This document shows, in pieces, positions 1-7,586 of a DNA stretch of 13,551 nucleotides. The position numbers were made by a program, and so were the translations under genes. Origin of the DNA: Bacteroidota bacterium (GTDB lineage Bacteria > Bacteroidota > Bacteroidia > Chitinophagales > Saprospiraceae); NCBI GenBank assembly GCA_018969455.1, contig JAGWYI010000046.1, forward strand, positions 1-13,551, in the 5' to 3' direction. Numbering within the stretch: the first letter of the stretch is position 1; every line of letters begins with the position of its first letter. The notes under the pieces were generated by a model. That model saw nothing but the letters and a program-made list of their open reading frames with translations. It did not search any database and was not told the origin of the DNA.

Positions 1-193
1 TATTCAATTTGCCTTCATACAAATCCTTGGCGATTTGAGGCAATAACCCGGTAACATTGGTTACAACTACCGAAAAAGTCATCAAGCCGGCGTAGATTAC
101 GATACCAGAACTGAAGGGATAAACAAAGGCGTAAAGCATTTTAACTGAAAACGCGCGACGGTTTGTTTTTTTAATATTTGGCTGAAAATACAT
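1..193 (-). CDS. Partial membrane protein, N-terminus only
   Basis: Only the first 64 codons lie in the window; the gene runs off the left edge. From an ATG at 193-191 the frame stays open to base 1. The first ~20 residues are polar and basic (two Lys-Lys/Arg-Arg clusters). They are followed at about residues 20-50 by a hydrophobic stretch starting MLYAFVYPF that fits one or two membrane segments with a cytoplasmic N-terminus. A charged segment (AKDLYEGKLN) then begins. I do not recognise the family. An internal Met at residue 19 is an alternative start, but the basic head before the membrane segment favours 193. It is divergent from the DUF4293 gene across a ~140-base gap. That the frame is coding is inferred from its openness and amphipathic layout. 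Confidence 0.55.
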   Translation of the reverse strand, partial: MYFQPNIKKTNRRAFSVKMLYAFVYPFSSGIVIYAGLMTFSVVVTNVTGLLPQIAKDLYEGKLN

Positions 194-310
194 GACGGGC
201 AAGTAGTTGTGGTAATATCCGGTGAACTTGGGATGGGAAAAATTATTTTAACATTTTTAACAATCGACATACAGCAGGAAAGGCATTAGGAAATCTAGTT
301 GGGAGCAACC

Positions 311-318
311 TACATTTG
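311..318 (+). promoter_or_regulatory. Bacteroidota -7 element for the DUF4293 gene
   Basis: TACATTTG is an exact match to the Bacteroidota sigma-ABfr -7 consensus TAnnTTTG and lies 18 bases before the ATG at 337. No clear TTG -33 element is visible at the usual spacing. The TTG inside this element (316-318) opens the longest reading frame, but it is better explained as promoter than as start codon. Confidence 0.5.
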
Positions 319-336
319 CCTAAAACTAAAACCACC

Positions 337-768
337 ATGATTCAGCGCATTCAAACCGTATTTTTATTTTTGGCTGGCCTCCTGCTTTCCGGTCAATTTT
401 TTGTTCCTTATTATGCTGTAGAATCTGTTGTGCCGGGTGTACCCGCCAGTTTGAGTGATGGCATACTCACCCCAAACGACAATTTGGGCCTGTTGGGCCT
501 AACTATTTTAGGCGGATTGTTGTCCATTGTTGCCATTTTTTTGTTTAATAATCGCAAATTTCAAGCCCAGATTACCGCCTTATCCTTGATGGTATCCATT
601 TTATTGATGGTTTTATTGGGATTTGTAATGTTGGGCTTACCGCAAGGGCTTGGACATTTCGGATTTGGGCTGGGTCTTCCTTTGTTGGGCGCTGTATGTC
701 AGTTTATGGCTCGTCGGGCAATTCGTCGCGACGAAAACTTGGTGCGCTCCATGGATCGATTGCGTTAA
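337..768 (+). CDS. DUF4293 family integral membrane protein
   Basis: A 143-residue protein of unknown function in a family found almost only in Bacteroidota. From the ATG at 337 it begins MIQRIQTVFLFLAG, the usual opening of DUF4293 proteins. It ends with the typical basic tail RAIRRDENLVRSMDRLR. Four hydrophobic segments are visible at about residues 5-25, 44-66, 73-96 and 104-122, fitting a four-helix inner-membrane protein with both ends in the cytoplasm. The frame extends upstream to a TTG at 316, but those extra seven codons overlap an exact promoter -7 element and are absent from the family pattern, so 337 is preferred. The molecular role is not known. There is no clear terminator after it, so some read-through into the next gene is possible. 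Confidence 0.85.
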   Translation: MIQRIQTVFLFLAGLLLSGQFFVPYYAVESVVPGVPASLSDGILTPNDNLGLLGLTILGGLLSIVAIFLFNNRKFQAQITALSLMVSILLMVLLGFVMLGLPQGLGHFGFGLGLPLLGAVCQFMARRAIRRDENLVRSMDRLR

Positions 769-791
769 GGAAAGCCCATTGTGTATCTTTT

Positions 792-820
792 TTTGTGTTT
801 TTACGTTGTGTTTTACTTTG
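792..820 (+). promoter_or_regulatory. Possible promoter of the SIMPL-domain gene
   Basis: TTTG at 792-795, a 17-base spacer and TTACTTTG at 813-820 resemble the Bacteroidota -33/-7 pair, with one mismatch to TAnnTTTG in the -7 box. If used, it would start a leader of about 80 bases containing the structured segment at 825-874. Confidence 0.3.
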
Positions 821-824
821 TAAG

Positions 825-874
825 GCGCCCTCCTGTACCTGGGTAAGGTCCTAACCGGGCGCTGTTTACCTAGG
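825..874 (+). promoter_or_regulatory. Structured leader, possible H-type pseudoknot
   Basis: Two helices can be drawn that interlock. Stem 1 is GCGCCC (825-830) with GGGCGC (857-862), 6 perfect GC-rich pairs. Stem 2 is CCTGGGTAA (838-846) with TTACCTAGG (866-874), 9 pairs including one G-U. The 5' arm of stem 2 lies inside the loop of stem 1 and its 3' arm lies outside, which is the topology of an H-type pseudoknot. It sits 34 bases before the SIMPL-domain start. No T-run follows, so it is not a simple terminator. It matches no riboswitch class I know; the function is open and chance pairing is possible. Confidence 0.35.
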
Positions 875-907
875 CCAACGCAAGTCATAAAACCAAAAAA
901 ATCTGCC

Positions 908-1900
908 ATGAAAAGAGTTCTCTTATTTCTGCTATTCCAGTTATTCTGTTATTTCTGGAGCTTTGCCCAGGTGATGGGCAATTATGCCGAGCAACAACAG
1001 CTGAATCAAAACATTCCTTATCGGGCCCAGTTTCGTGCAATTCCGAAGACTGCCACTATTTTGAGCAACAATCAGGTCGAAATCTCCATCAATGCGCTTT
1101 CCAACCAGAAGGCAACCACTTATACTGCGGTTTTTAATTTAATTCAGGCAGGTAAAACAGCGGAGGAAACCAACGGCTTGTTAAACAGCCGTCTGGATGG
1201 TTTTATCAATGAGTTGAAGGCGCTGGGCATCGCACGGGAGGATATTTATGTGGATATGGTCAATTTTTTGCCAAAATATGAATATGATGTAAGCAAAAAA
1301 CTGTTTTCCAAGAAAACGTTCACCGAAATACCCAAGGGATTTGAATTGCAGAAAAATGTACATATTCGGTACAGTGACCCGGTTTTGCTCGACAAAGTTG
1401 TAAGCGCGGCAGCCCATCAGGAAATATACGACATCATCAAGGTAGACTATTTTGTGCGGGACCCACAAAAACGATATGCCGAATTGCGAGAGGCCGCTTT
1501 TCAATATTTGGGAAATATAAAAAGCCAATACAAGATGATTGGGGTAAATCTGGATTCGGCCTATGTTGTTACCGCTGAAAACGCCTGGGTGGCTTATCCG
1601 CTCAATCGATACGAAAGTTATCAGGCATACAGTGCTGAGAAACTGGGAAATGATGAAAAGTACAACGCCATCATAAACAATGCCGACAAGCCCAGTACCC
1701 GATTTTACAATGCGGTACCTGCCAACGATTATGATGTGGTGATCAATCCCGAAATTCTGGAGCCGGCCGTTCAGTTTTCGTACAATCTGCTTGTTCGGTA
1801 CACGTTACCCGAACGGAAACCCTCACCCGCAATTGTGCCTAAAAAAGAATACCTGTTAATAACGCCGAATGGCGACCTGAAATCGATCAAAATGGATTAG
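908..1900 (+). CDS. Secreted SIMPL (DUF541) domain protein
   Basis: A 330-residue exported protein. Residues 1-20 form a signal peptide (MKR, a hydrophobic core, then SFAQ), with likely cleavage near residue 20. No lipobox is evident, so it is probably periplasmic rather than a lipoprotein. The body carries the SIMPL/DUF541 pattern: a strand (VEISINALSNQKATTYTAVF, about 56-75), then a helix in which an N-terminal 'LNSRLDGFINELKALGI' run leads into 'DIYVDMVNFLPKYEY'. In this fold sums of indices generate alternating phases of a beta-alpha repeat. A later conserved-looking segment is LREAAFQYLGNIKSQYKMIG (about 193-212). SIMPL proteins form oligomeric beta-barrel-like rings, and their cellular role is poorly defined (OMP26 of Brucella, BP26). 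The family call rests on pattern, not on a search. A strong terminator follows directly. Confidence 0.7.
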   Translation: MKRVLLFLLFQLFCYFWSFAQVMGNYAEQQQLNQNIPYRAQFRAIPKTATILSNNQVEISINALSNQKATTYTAVFNLIQAGKTAEETNGLLNSRLDGFINELKALGIAREDIYVDMVNFLPKYEYDVSKKLFSKKTFTEIPKGFELQKNVHIRYSDPVLLDKVVSAAAHQEIYDIIKVDYFVRDPQKRYAELREAAFQYLGNIKSQYKMIGVNLDSAYVVTAENAWVAYPLNRYESYQAYSAEKLGNDEKYNAIINNADKPSTRFYNAVPANDYDVVINPEILEPAVQFSYNLLVRYTLPERKPSPAIVPKKEYLLITPNGDLKSIKMD

Positions 1901-1919
1901 TTTGCAAAGTGTAATTGAT

Positions 1920-1966
1920 GAAGCCGCCTGGTTGATATTTTGGGAAAGCCAGGCGGCTTCCTTTTG
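1920..1966 (+). terminator. Intrinsic terminator after the SIMPL gene
   Basis: GAAGCCGCCTGG (1920-1931) and CCAGGCGGCTTC (1949-1960) form a perfect 12-bp stem with a 17-base loop, followed by CTTTTG. It begins 20 bases after the SIMPL stop codon and separates that gene from the downstream protease. Confidence 0.85.
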
Positions 1967-1999
1967 CCCGCGAGAAAGCATGTTGGTAAAAAAATGATG

Positions 2000-2007
2000 T
2001 ACCTTCG
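2000..2007 (+). promoter_or_regulatory. -7-like element for the protease gene
   Basis: TACCTTCG fits the TAnnTTTG consensus with one change and lies 30 bases before the ATG at 2038. No TTG lies at the expected -33 spacing; the nearest upstream (1983-1985) leaves only 14 bases. Confidence 0.4.
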
Positions 2008-2037
2008 CCTTCTATTTTTTGTAAAAACGAACCATCC

Positions 2038-4446
2038 ATGCGTATACCAGGCCTCATCACTGTCTGTATTTTTTTTGCAGGCGCACTTGCTGCCCAATCT
2101 GTTTACAAGCGTCCTTCCGACGATGTTGCGCGCATTGTTGAAGCGCGTCCTACGCCCAATGTTAGCATCAGTCCGACTCAGGGCGCTTTGTTGCTAACCG
2201 ATTACAACCCCAATCCAGGTATTGCTGTGTTGGCCGAGCCCTATTTGAAACTTGCCGGCTTGCGCATCAACCCCACCCTCAATGCCCGCCAGCGCATCAC
2301 CGAATTTGTGGGGCTGACCGTCATCTGGATCAATGAGCAGCGAAAAGTAAGCCTCGAAATACCGACGAATGGTCGTCTGAATGCGAGTGCCTGGTCGCCC
2401 GATGGAAAGAAAGTGGCTTTTTTGATAGATGGGAGCGACGGCGTTCAGCTTTGGGTTGCGGATGCGCTGAGTGGAAAATCCAAAAGAATTGGAAATTTTG
2501 TTGTCAATGATGTACTGGGTAGTCCCATGCGGTGGCTGGAAGACAGTGAGCGCATTTTGGTGCGCGCCATTCCTGCCGGACGGGGTGCGGCGCCGCTTGT
2601 ATCCAATGTGCCAAGTGGGCCAAGCGTTGAGGAAGCCAATGGAAAAACCAGCCAGGTAATGACTTTTCAAGATTTGCTGCGCAATGAAAACGATGCCAAA
2701 TTGTTTGAATATTATGCTCAATCTCAGTTGGCCATCGTCAACATCAATACCAATGTGGTCCAAAACATGGGTACCCCTGGTTTGTATATGAGTGCAGGTT
2801 TTTCGCCCGATGAGAACTATTTATTGGTAACCGCCTTGCAACGCCCATTTTCCTACCGTGTCCAGTACAGCAATTTCAGCCGGAAAACGGAGATTTGGGA
2901 TAAAAGTGGAAAATCGATTCGCACCATAGTTACTTTTCCTGTTACCGACGAAATTCCGCGGCAGGGCGTGGTAAATGGTCCGCGTGAAATGGAGTGGGAG
3001 CCTTTGTATCCGGCTCGTTTGCTGTGGGTAGAGGCCTTGGATGGGGGGGATCCGGTGAAAAAAGCCGATTATCGCGATAAATTGATGGTTCAGGATGCAC
3101 CATTTAGCGCCGAGCCGAAAGAAATTGTCAAGTTGAAATTCCGATTTGCCGGATTTGAGTGGTTGAATGCAGCGGGTACCGCCATTTTGTCGGAATATGA
3201 TCGCGACCGTCGTTGGGTGACCTCTTACAAAGTATCGCTTGATAATCCGGCAGCAAAGGATACTTTGTTTGACGTAAGCGTAAACGACGATTACAATGCC
3301 CCTGGCGAGCCCGTGTATGAGCGCTTGGCCAACGGTGATTATGTTATGGTGCAAGACAGTAACTGGATATTTTACAGTACGGAAGGCGCTTCACCCAAAG
3401 GTCAGTTTCCGCGACTCGACCGATTCAATTTGAAAACAAAGGAACGCTATCCGGTGTATACTTGTCCGCCCAACGCCTATGATGAATTCATCACATTTGT
3501 GGGCTCCGATCGAAGCCGCTTCATTACGCGCTACCAAACAAAAAATGCGCCCCCAAATTACATATTGCGTTATGTGCAAAGTGGTGTACAGCGGGCATTA
3601 ACCGAATTCAAGGACCCGGCGCCTCTCTTAACCGGAATTGAAAAACAATTGATTAAATATAAAAGAAAAGACGGCGTACCGCTCACGGGTACCCTCTATT
3701 TACCTTTAAACTACCAAAAAGGCCAAAGAGTACCGCTCTTTATATGGGCGTACCCTTTGGAATATGGAGATGCCGGCACAGCAGGGCAGGTGCGGGATTC
3801 TGACCAGAAATTTACGTATTTCCGGGGTGACTCTCCCTTGTTTTTTCTGACGCAGGGATATGCGGTTTTGATGGATGCGACGATGCCCGTGGTGGGTAAT
3901 CCGGAAACGATGAACAATACTTTTATAGAACAGATTGTATCTTCGGGTAGGGCTGCTATAGATTACCTTGATTCGTTGGGCATCATCAATCGGAACATGG
4001 TAGGTGTAGGCGGGCATTCATACGGCGCCTTCATGACGGCCAATTTGCTGGCGCATTCAGATGATTATGCATTTGGAATTGCGCGTTCGGGCGCCTACAA
4101 TCGGTCCTTGACGCCATTTGGCTTCCAAAGCGAACGTCGTTCTTATTGGGAAGCCCAGGAGATTTATCAAAAACTGTCGCCTTTTAACTTTGCCAACCAG
4201 ATTAAAACGCCCTTGTTGCTGATACACGGGGAGGCCGACAACAATCCGGGCACCTTCACCATACAATCGGAGCGCTTGTTTCAGGCAATAAAGGGAAATG
4301 GGGGTACGGCCCGTTTGGTTTTACTTCCATTCGAGTCGCACGGGTATCGGGCGCGGGAGAGTATACTCGATGTTTTAGCGGAAATGTTTGAATGGGCTAA
4401 AAAACATGGAACCCGAGAAAGTACAGCGCCGGTTAAAAAGCAATAA
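2038..4446 (+). CDS. Secreted S9D glutamyl endopeptidase-like serine protease
   Basis: An 802-residue prolyl-oligopeptidase-clan protease. A signal peptide at residues 1-19 (cleavage near ALA-AQ) directs it to the periplasm or beyond. Residues ~60-530 are beta-propeller-like, with WSPDGKKVAF- and FSPDENYL-type blades. Residues ~535-802 are an alpha/beta-hydrolase domain. The catalytic triad can be read directly: Ser661 in GGHSYGAFM, Asp734 in HGEADNNPGT and His768 in ESHGYRARES. The blocks GIARSGAYNRSLTPFGFQ, DNNPGT and HGYRARES are those of the chloroplast glutamyl endopeptidase (CGEP) family rather than of classical prolyl oligopeptidase or DPP4. Cleavage after glutamate is therefore expected from family knowledge, but not shown. 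Nothing is missing: length and all three residues are intact. It stands between two likely promoters as a single-gene unit. Confidence 0.9.
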   Translation: MRIPGLITVCIFFAGALAAQSVYKRPSDDVARIVEARPTPNVSISPTQGALLLTDYNPNPGIAVLAEPYLKLAGLRINPTLNARQRITEFVGLTVIWINEQRKVSLEIPTNGRLNASAWSPDGKKVAFLIDGSDGVQLWVADALSGKSKRIGNFVVNDVLGSPMRWLEDSERILVRAIPAGRGAAPLVSNVPSGPSVEEANGKTSQVMTFQDLLRNENDAKLFEYYAQSQLAIVNINTNVVQNMGTPGLYMSAGFSPDENYLLVTALQRPFSYRVQYSNFSRKTEIWDKSGKSIRTIVTFPVTDEIPRQGVVNGPREMEWEPLYPARLLWVEALDGGDPVKKADYRDKLMVQDAPFSAEPKEIVKLKFRFAGFEWLNAAGTAILSEYDRDRRWVTSYKVSLDNPAAKDTLFDVSVNDDYNAPGEPVYERLANGDYVMVQDSNWIFYSTEGASPKGQFPRLDRFNLKTKERYPVYTCPPNAYDEFITFVGSDRSRFITRYQTKNAPPNYILRYVQSGVQRALTEFKDPAPLLTGIEKQLIKYKRKDGVPLTGTLYLPLNYQKGQRVPLFIWAYPLEYGDAGTAGQVRDSDQKFTYFRGDSPLFFLTQGYAVLMDATMPVVGNPETMNNTFIEQIVSSGRAAIDYLDSLGIINRNMVGVGGHSYGAFMTANLLAHSDDYAFGIARSGAYNRSLTPFGFQSERRSYWEAQEIYQKLSPFNFANQIKTPLLLIHGEADNNPGTFTIQSERLFQAIKGNGGTARLVLLPFESHGYRARESILDVLAEMFEWAKKHGTRESTAPVKKQ

Positions 4447-4492
4447 AATGGGCAATCCTGTCGGAAAAAAACACAGGAATGAAACCAATATG

Positions 4493-4500
4493 TACTTTTG
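4493..4500 (+). promoter_or_regulatory. Bacteroidota -7 element for the moxR gene
   Basis: TACTTTTG is an exact match to TAnnTTTG in the 141-base gap between the protease stop and the MoxR start. It predicts a leader of about 80 bases. No good -33 TTG is seen. Confidence 0.5.
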
Positions 4501-4587
4501 CCTTGTTCTGAGCGAAACAAAAGCCTGGATGCGGCGTTTTGAAGCACAACAACAACCCAAACATATATTCAACTTTCAAGAATACAA

Positions 4588-5553
4588 ATGTCAAATTTTA
4601 AATCGGACGTAGAAGCGGTAGATGCGCTTGCGAAAGCTTACAAAGATCTTTCTGCCGAAATCGGCAAAGTGATTGTTGGTCAGGATGATGTGGTGAAAGC
4701 AGTTATAATTTCCCTGTTCTCCAATGGCCACTCCCTGTTGGTCGGGGTGCCCGGATTGGCAAAAACCCTGCTGGTAAGCACCATCGCCGAAGTGCTCGAT
4801 CTTGATTTCAAACGGATTCAGTTTACTCCGGATTTGATGCCTTCTGACATCACGGGATCGGAGATACTGGATGAAGACCGGAAATTCCGTTTTACCCGTG
4901 GGCCAATTTTTGCCAATATTTTGTTGGCCGATGAGATCAACCGTACGCCACCTAAAACACAGGCAGCCCTGCTGGAAGCCATGCAGGAACGCTCGGTGAC
5001 CGTAAACGGGGTACGCCACGAACTGCCAACTCCGTTTTTTGTGCTTGCCACACAAAACCCGATTGAACAGGAAGGTACTTATCCGCTTCCCGAAGCGCAG
5101 TTGGACCGTTTTATGCTGAATATTCCGCTTACTTACCCTACTTATGAACAGGAAGTGGAAGTGGTTAAAAACACTACATCTTCCCGAAAGGTTGACTTGA
5201 AGCATGTTTTGAACACCGAACAAATCCTTGAATTTCAGCAAATCATCCGGAAAATACCGGTAGCCGACAATATCCTTGAATATGCCGTGGGCCTGGTTTC
5301 AAAAACCCGTCCGGGTACCCCGCGCGCTACCAAAGAGGCCAACAATTATTTGGGTTGGGGCGCTGGTCCGCGAGCGAGTCAGTATCTGGTTTTGGGCGCC
5401 AAATGCCACGCCGCCATCCACGGTAAGTATTCGCCGGATATAGAAGATGTGAAGGCCATTGCGAGCCTGGTGTTGCGCCACCGTATTGTGCGTAACTATA
5501 AAGCAGAAGCGGAAGGGGTTACCGAGGAGAACATCATTGAAACGATGTTGTAA
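4588..5553 (+). CDS. MoxR family AAA+ ATPase
   Basis: A 321-residue cytoplasmic ATPase of the MoxR branch of AAA+ proteins, which act as chaperones in maturing metalloenzymes, cell-envelope or stress-response complexes. Read directly: Walker A GVPGLAKT (53-60), Walker B ILLADEINR (111-119), sensor 1 ATQNP (154-158) and the arginine-finger segment PEAQLDRF (168-175). The AAA lid domain occupies about 210-321, with the conserved GASPRA-like segment written here as GAGPRASQ. Length and motifs are those of a complete, active member. MoxR genes usually sit directly before DUF58 and von Willebrand A-domain genes. Here a terminator begins 21 bases after the stop and the next gene is on the other strand, so its client is not encoded nearby. 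The start at 4588 begins MSNFKSDVEAV, which fits the family. Confidence 0.93.
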   Translation: MSNFKSDVEAVDALAKAYKDLSAEIGKVIVGQDDVVKAVIISLFSNGHSLLVGVPGLAKTLLVSTIAEVLDLDFKRIQFTPDLMPSDITGSEILDEDRKFRFTRGPIFANILLADEINRTPPKTQAALLEAMQERSVTVNGVRHELPTPFFVLATQNPIEQEGTYPLPEAQLDRFMLNIPLTYPTYEQEVEVVKNTTSSRKVDLKHVLNTEQILEFQQIIRKIPVADNILEYAVGLVSKTRPGTPRATKEANNYLGWGAGPRASQYLVLGAKCHAAIHGKYSPDIEDVKAIASLVLRHRIVRNYKAEAEGVTEENIIETML

Positions 5554-5574
5554 TCAACCGATTTCCCTGAAATG

Positions 5575-5615
5575 ATAAATCCCGTTTGTTCGGTTGAGCA
5601 AACGGGATTTATTTT
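5575..5615. terminator. Terminator between moxR and the transketolase genes
   Basis: ATAAATCCCGTTTG (5575-5588) pairs perfectly with CAAACGGGATTTAT (5599-5612): a 14-bp stem with a 10-base loop. On the plus strand it is followed by TTTTAGG. It lies between two convergent genes (stop at 5553 plus, stop at 5653 minus) and the stem ends are A/T-rich, so it can serve both directions. Confidence 0.85.
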
Positions 5616-5652
5616 AGGAATTATTCATTTTCAATATCAGGAAAACCGCTAT

Positions 5653-6612
5653 TTATTTCCGCTCAATCGCATCCTTCACGGCCCACAGGATGTCTTTTTT
5701 GCCCAATCCGTATTTTTCCAGCAATTCCACGGGTTTTCCACTTTCGCCGAAACTGTCTTTTACACCCACATATTCAATGGGAACTGGCAGGTTGTGAACC
5801 AGCAGGTTGGCGATGGCATCGCCCAGGCCGCCGTTGCGCTGGTGTTCTTCGGCAACGACCACGGCTTTGGTTTTGCTTACAGAATCGAGAATGGCGGTTT
5901 CGTCCAGCGGTTTAATGGTGTGGATGTTGATCACTTCGCAGGAGATACCTTCTGCGGCCAGTTCTTTTGCGGCTTCAATGGCGGTCCAAACCAGGTGGCC
6001 GGTTGCGAATATGCTCACATCGCTGCCCTCGGCGAGCATAAGCGCTTTACCGATTTCGAATTTTTGGTCGGCCGGGGTGAATACAGGCCAGGCTGGTCGG
6101 CCAAAGCGCAGGTATACCGGGCCATAATAATCGGCGATGGCCATGGTAGCGGCTTTTGTCTGATTGGCATCGCAGGGATTGATAACCACCATGCCCGGGA
6201 GCATGCGCATCATGCCGATGTCTTCCAGAATCTGGTGGGTTGCGCCGTCTTCACCGAGGGTAAGACCAGCGTGAGAGGCGCATATTTTTACGTTTTTATG
6301 CGAGTAGGCCACACTTTGGCGAATTTGGTCATACACACGGCCAGTGCTGAAGTTGGCAAAGGTTCCGGTGAAAGGAATTTTCCCGCCAATGGCCAGTCCG
6401 GCAGCGATGCCAATCATATTGGCTTCAGCGATGCCCACTTGAAAAAAGCGTTCAGGAAATGCATTTTTGAAATGGTGCATTTGCAGGGATTCCAGCAAAT
6501 CGGCGGTAAGGGCGACGACCTTGGGGTTTTGTTTGCCCAGTTCGAGCAAACCTTCTCCGAACCCATCCCGGGTTGCGCGGGTTGCGCTTGAAACGATGTC
6601 TTCTAATTTCAT
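5653..6612 (-). CDS. Transketolase, C-terminal subunit
   Basis: A 319-residue second half of a split transketolase (pyrimidine-binding and C-terminal domains). With the N-terminal subunit encoded just upstream it would form the thiamine-diphosphate enzyme that moves two-carbon ketol units between sugar phosphates in the non-oxidative pentose phosphate pathway. Seen in the sequence: VGIAEANMIGIAAGLA (59-74) with the conserved catalytic glutamate at Glu63, then TGTFANFSTGRVYDQIR (82-98), then SHAGLTLGEDGATHQ (113-127), which forms part of the active site. The C-terminal domain starts near residue 185. The start at 6612 (MKLEDIVSSATRATRDGFG) matches family length. It lies 47 bases downstream of the N-subunit stop, clearly in one operon, but a hairpin with a T-run fills that gap. 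DXS and the E1 beta subunit share this fold; the partner and motifs favour transketolase. Confidence 0.93.
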   Translation of the reverse strand: MKLEDIVSSATRATRDGFGEGLLELGKQNPKVVALTADLLESLQMHHFKNAFPERFFQVGIAEANMIGIAAGLAIGGKIPFTGTFANFSTGRVYDQIRQSVAYSHKNVKICASHAGLTLGEDGATHQILEDIGMMRMLPGMVVINPCDANQTKAATMAIADYYGPVYLRFGRPAWPVFTPADQKFEIGKALMLAEGSDVSIFATGHLVWTAIEAAKELAAEGISCEVINIHTIKPLDETAILDSVSKTKAVVVAEEHQRNGGLGDAIANLLVHNLPVPIEYVGVKDSFGESGKPVELLEKYGLGKKDILWAVKDAIERK

Positions 6613-6614
6613 AT

Positions 6615-6632
6615 AAAAACGCCGCGGCGGCG
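6615..6632 (-). promoter_or_regulatory. Hairpin with T-run between transketolase subunit genes
   Basis: Read on the minus strand, CGCCG-CCG-CGGCG (6632-6620) is a 5-bp all-GC hairpin with a 3-base loop, followed at once by TTTTT (6619-6615), two bases and the ATG of the C-terminal subunit at 6612. It has the form of a small intrinsic terminator, placed inside an operon and next to the ribosome entry region. It could lower expression of the downstream subunit by partial termination or by masking the start. The structure is seen; the function is inferred. Confidence 0.4.
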
Positions 6633-6659
6633 CATTGAAGTTCGTTGAAAAAAAGTTGT

Positions 6660-7511
6660 TTAGAAGTCGCCGAGGCTGGTTTTCGGCAATTGTGCCATAG
6701 CAAGCTCGAATTGTTCCTGGTTAGGGGCTTTACCGTGCCATTTGTGCGTTCCTTGCATAAAATCAACCCCATAACCCATATCTGTTTTCATTAAAACAGC
6801 AATTGGCTTTCCTTTTCCGCAACGGCGTTTTGCTTTTCGGAGCATGGTAATTACGGCCTCCAAATTGTTGCCTTGTTCCAGGATAAGAACATCCCATCCA
6901 AAGGCTTTCCATTTGGCGGGCAGGTTACCGAGGCTAAGTACCTGATCGTTCGATCCGTCTATTTGTTGTCCGTTCCAGTCTACAGTAACAATGAGGTTAT
7001 CCACCTTATGGTGTGCGGCAAACATGAGGGCTTCCCAGCATTGGCCTTCTTGCAATTCGCCATCGCCGGTGAGGCAGAAAACGAATCGATCGTCATGGTC
7101 CAGTTTTTTGGCCAGTGCCGTTCCGATGGCCACAGACATTCCTTGTCCGAGCGATCCTGATGCCACCCGGATGCCAGGAAGGCCTTCGTGGGTGGTGGGG
7201 TGGCCTTGGAGTCGCGTATTGAGTTTTCGGAAGGTATTGAGTTCGGCGACCGGGAAATACCCGGTGCGTGCGAGCACGCTGTACCATACTGGCGAAATAT
7301 GCCCGTTGGACAGGAAAAAGAGATCTTGGTTTTTGCCCTCCATTTTGAAGGATTTGGGGCTGTGTTTCAAAACGTTGCCATAGAGGGCTACGAAGAACTC
7401 GGTACAGCCTAGGGAACCGCCTGGATGGCCGCTTTGTACATTATACACCATGCGCACAATGTCACGGCGTACCTGTTGGGCCATCTCCGTCAGTTTGGAA
7501 AAATCTGCCAT
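6660..7511 (-). CDS. Transketolase, N-terminal subunit
   Basis: A 283-residue thiamine-diphosphate-binding half of a split transketolase. Active-site elements read directly: SGHPGGSLG (27-35, His29), SNGHISP (68-74, His71), GHPTTHEGLPGI (103-114, His104), the cofactor and metal motif starting GDGELQEGQCWEA (149-161) and ending at VDWNGQQ (177-183, Asn180), and THKWHGKAP (255-263). The frame is open upstream to a start at 7649, but those 46 extra codons run through the promoter and the upstream terminator hairpin and give an atypical leader. The ATG at 7511 (MADFSKLTEMAQQVRRDIV) gives the normal family start and length. The C-terminal subunit follows after 47 bases. Both halves are needed for activity, catalysing sugar-phosphate ketol transfer in the cytoplasm. 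Confidence 0.93.
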   Translation of the reverse strand: MADFSKLTEMAQQVRRDIVRMVYNVQSGHPGGSLGCTEFFVALYGNVLKHSPKSFKMEGKNQDLFFLSNGHISPVWYSVLARTGYFPVAELNTFRKLNTRLQGHPTTHEGLPGIRVASGSLGQGMSVAIGTALAKKLDHDDRFVFCLTGDGELQEGQCWEALMFAAHHKVDNLIVTVDWNGQQIDGSNDQVLSLGNLPAKWKAFGWDVLILEQGNNLEAVITMLRKAKRRCGKGKPIAVLMKTDMGYGVDFMQGTHKWHGKAPNQEQFELAMAQLPKTSLGDF

Positions 7512-7586
7512 GTTTATAGAAATCGTCGAAAAATCAAAATTAATGGGCGTCGACAAGGTGATGATGGGAATCGATGCCAATTGGGG

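Noticed and set aside
316..336. TTG start giving a 150-residue DUF4293 protein
   Set aside because: The TTG is part of an exact promoter -7 element (TACATTTG), and the family start MIQRIQT is at the ATG at 337.
4456..4478. Short inverted repeat (TCCTGT ... ACAGGA) after the protease stop
   Set aside because: Only 6 pairs, an A-rich loop and no T-run on the plus strand; not convincing as a terminator.
5572..6591. Long plus-strand frame of 339 codons
   Set aside because: It is the antisense shadow of the transketolase C-subunit: Gly/Phe/His-rich, no recognisable domain, and it starts inside the terminator stem.
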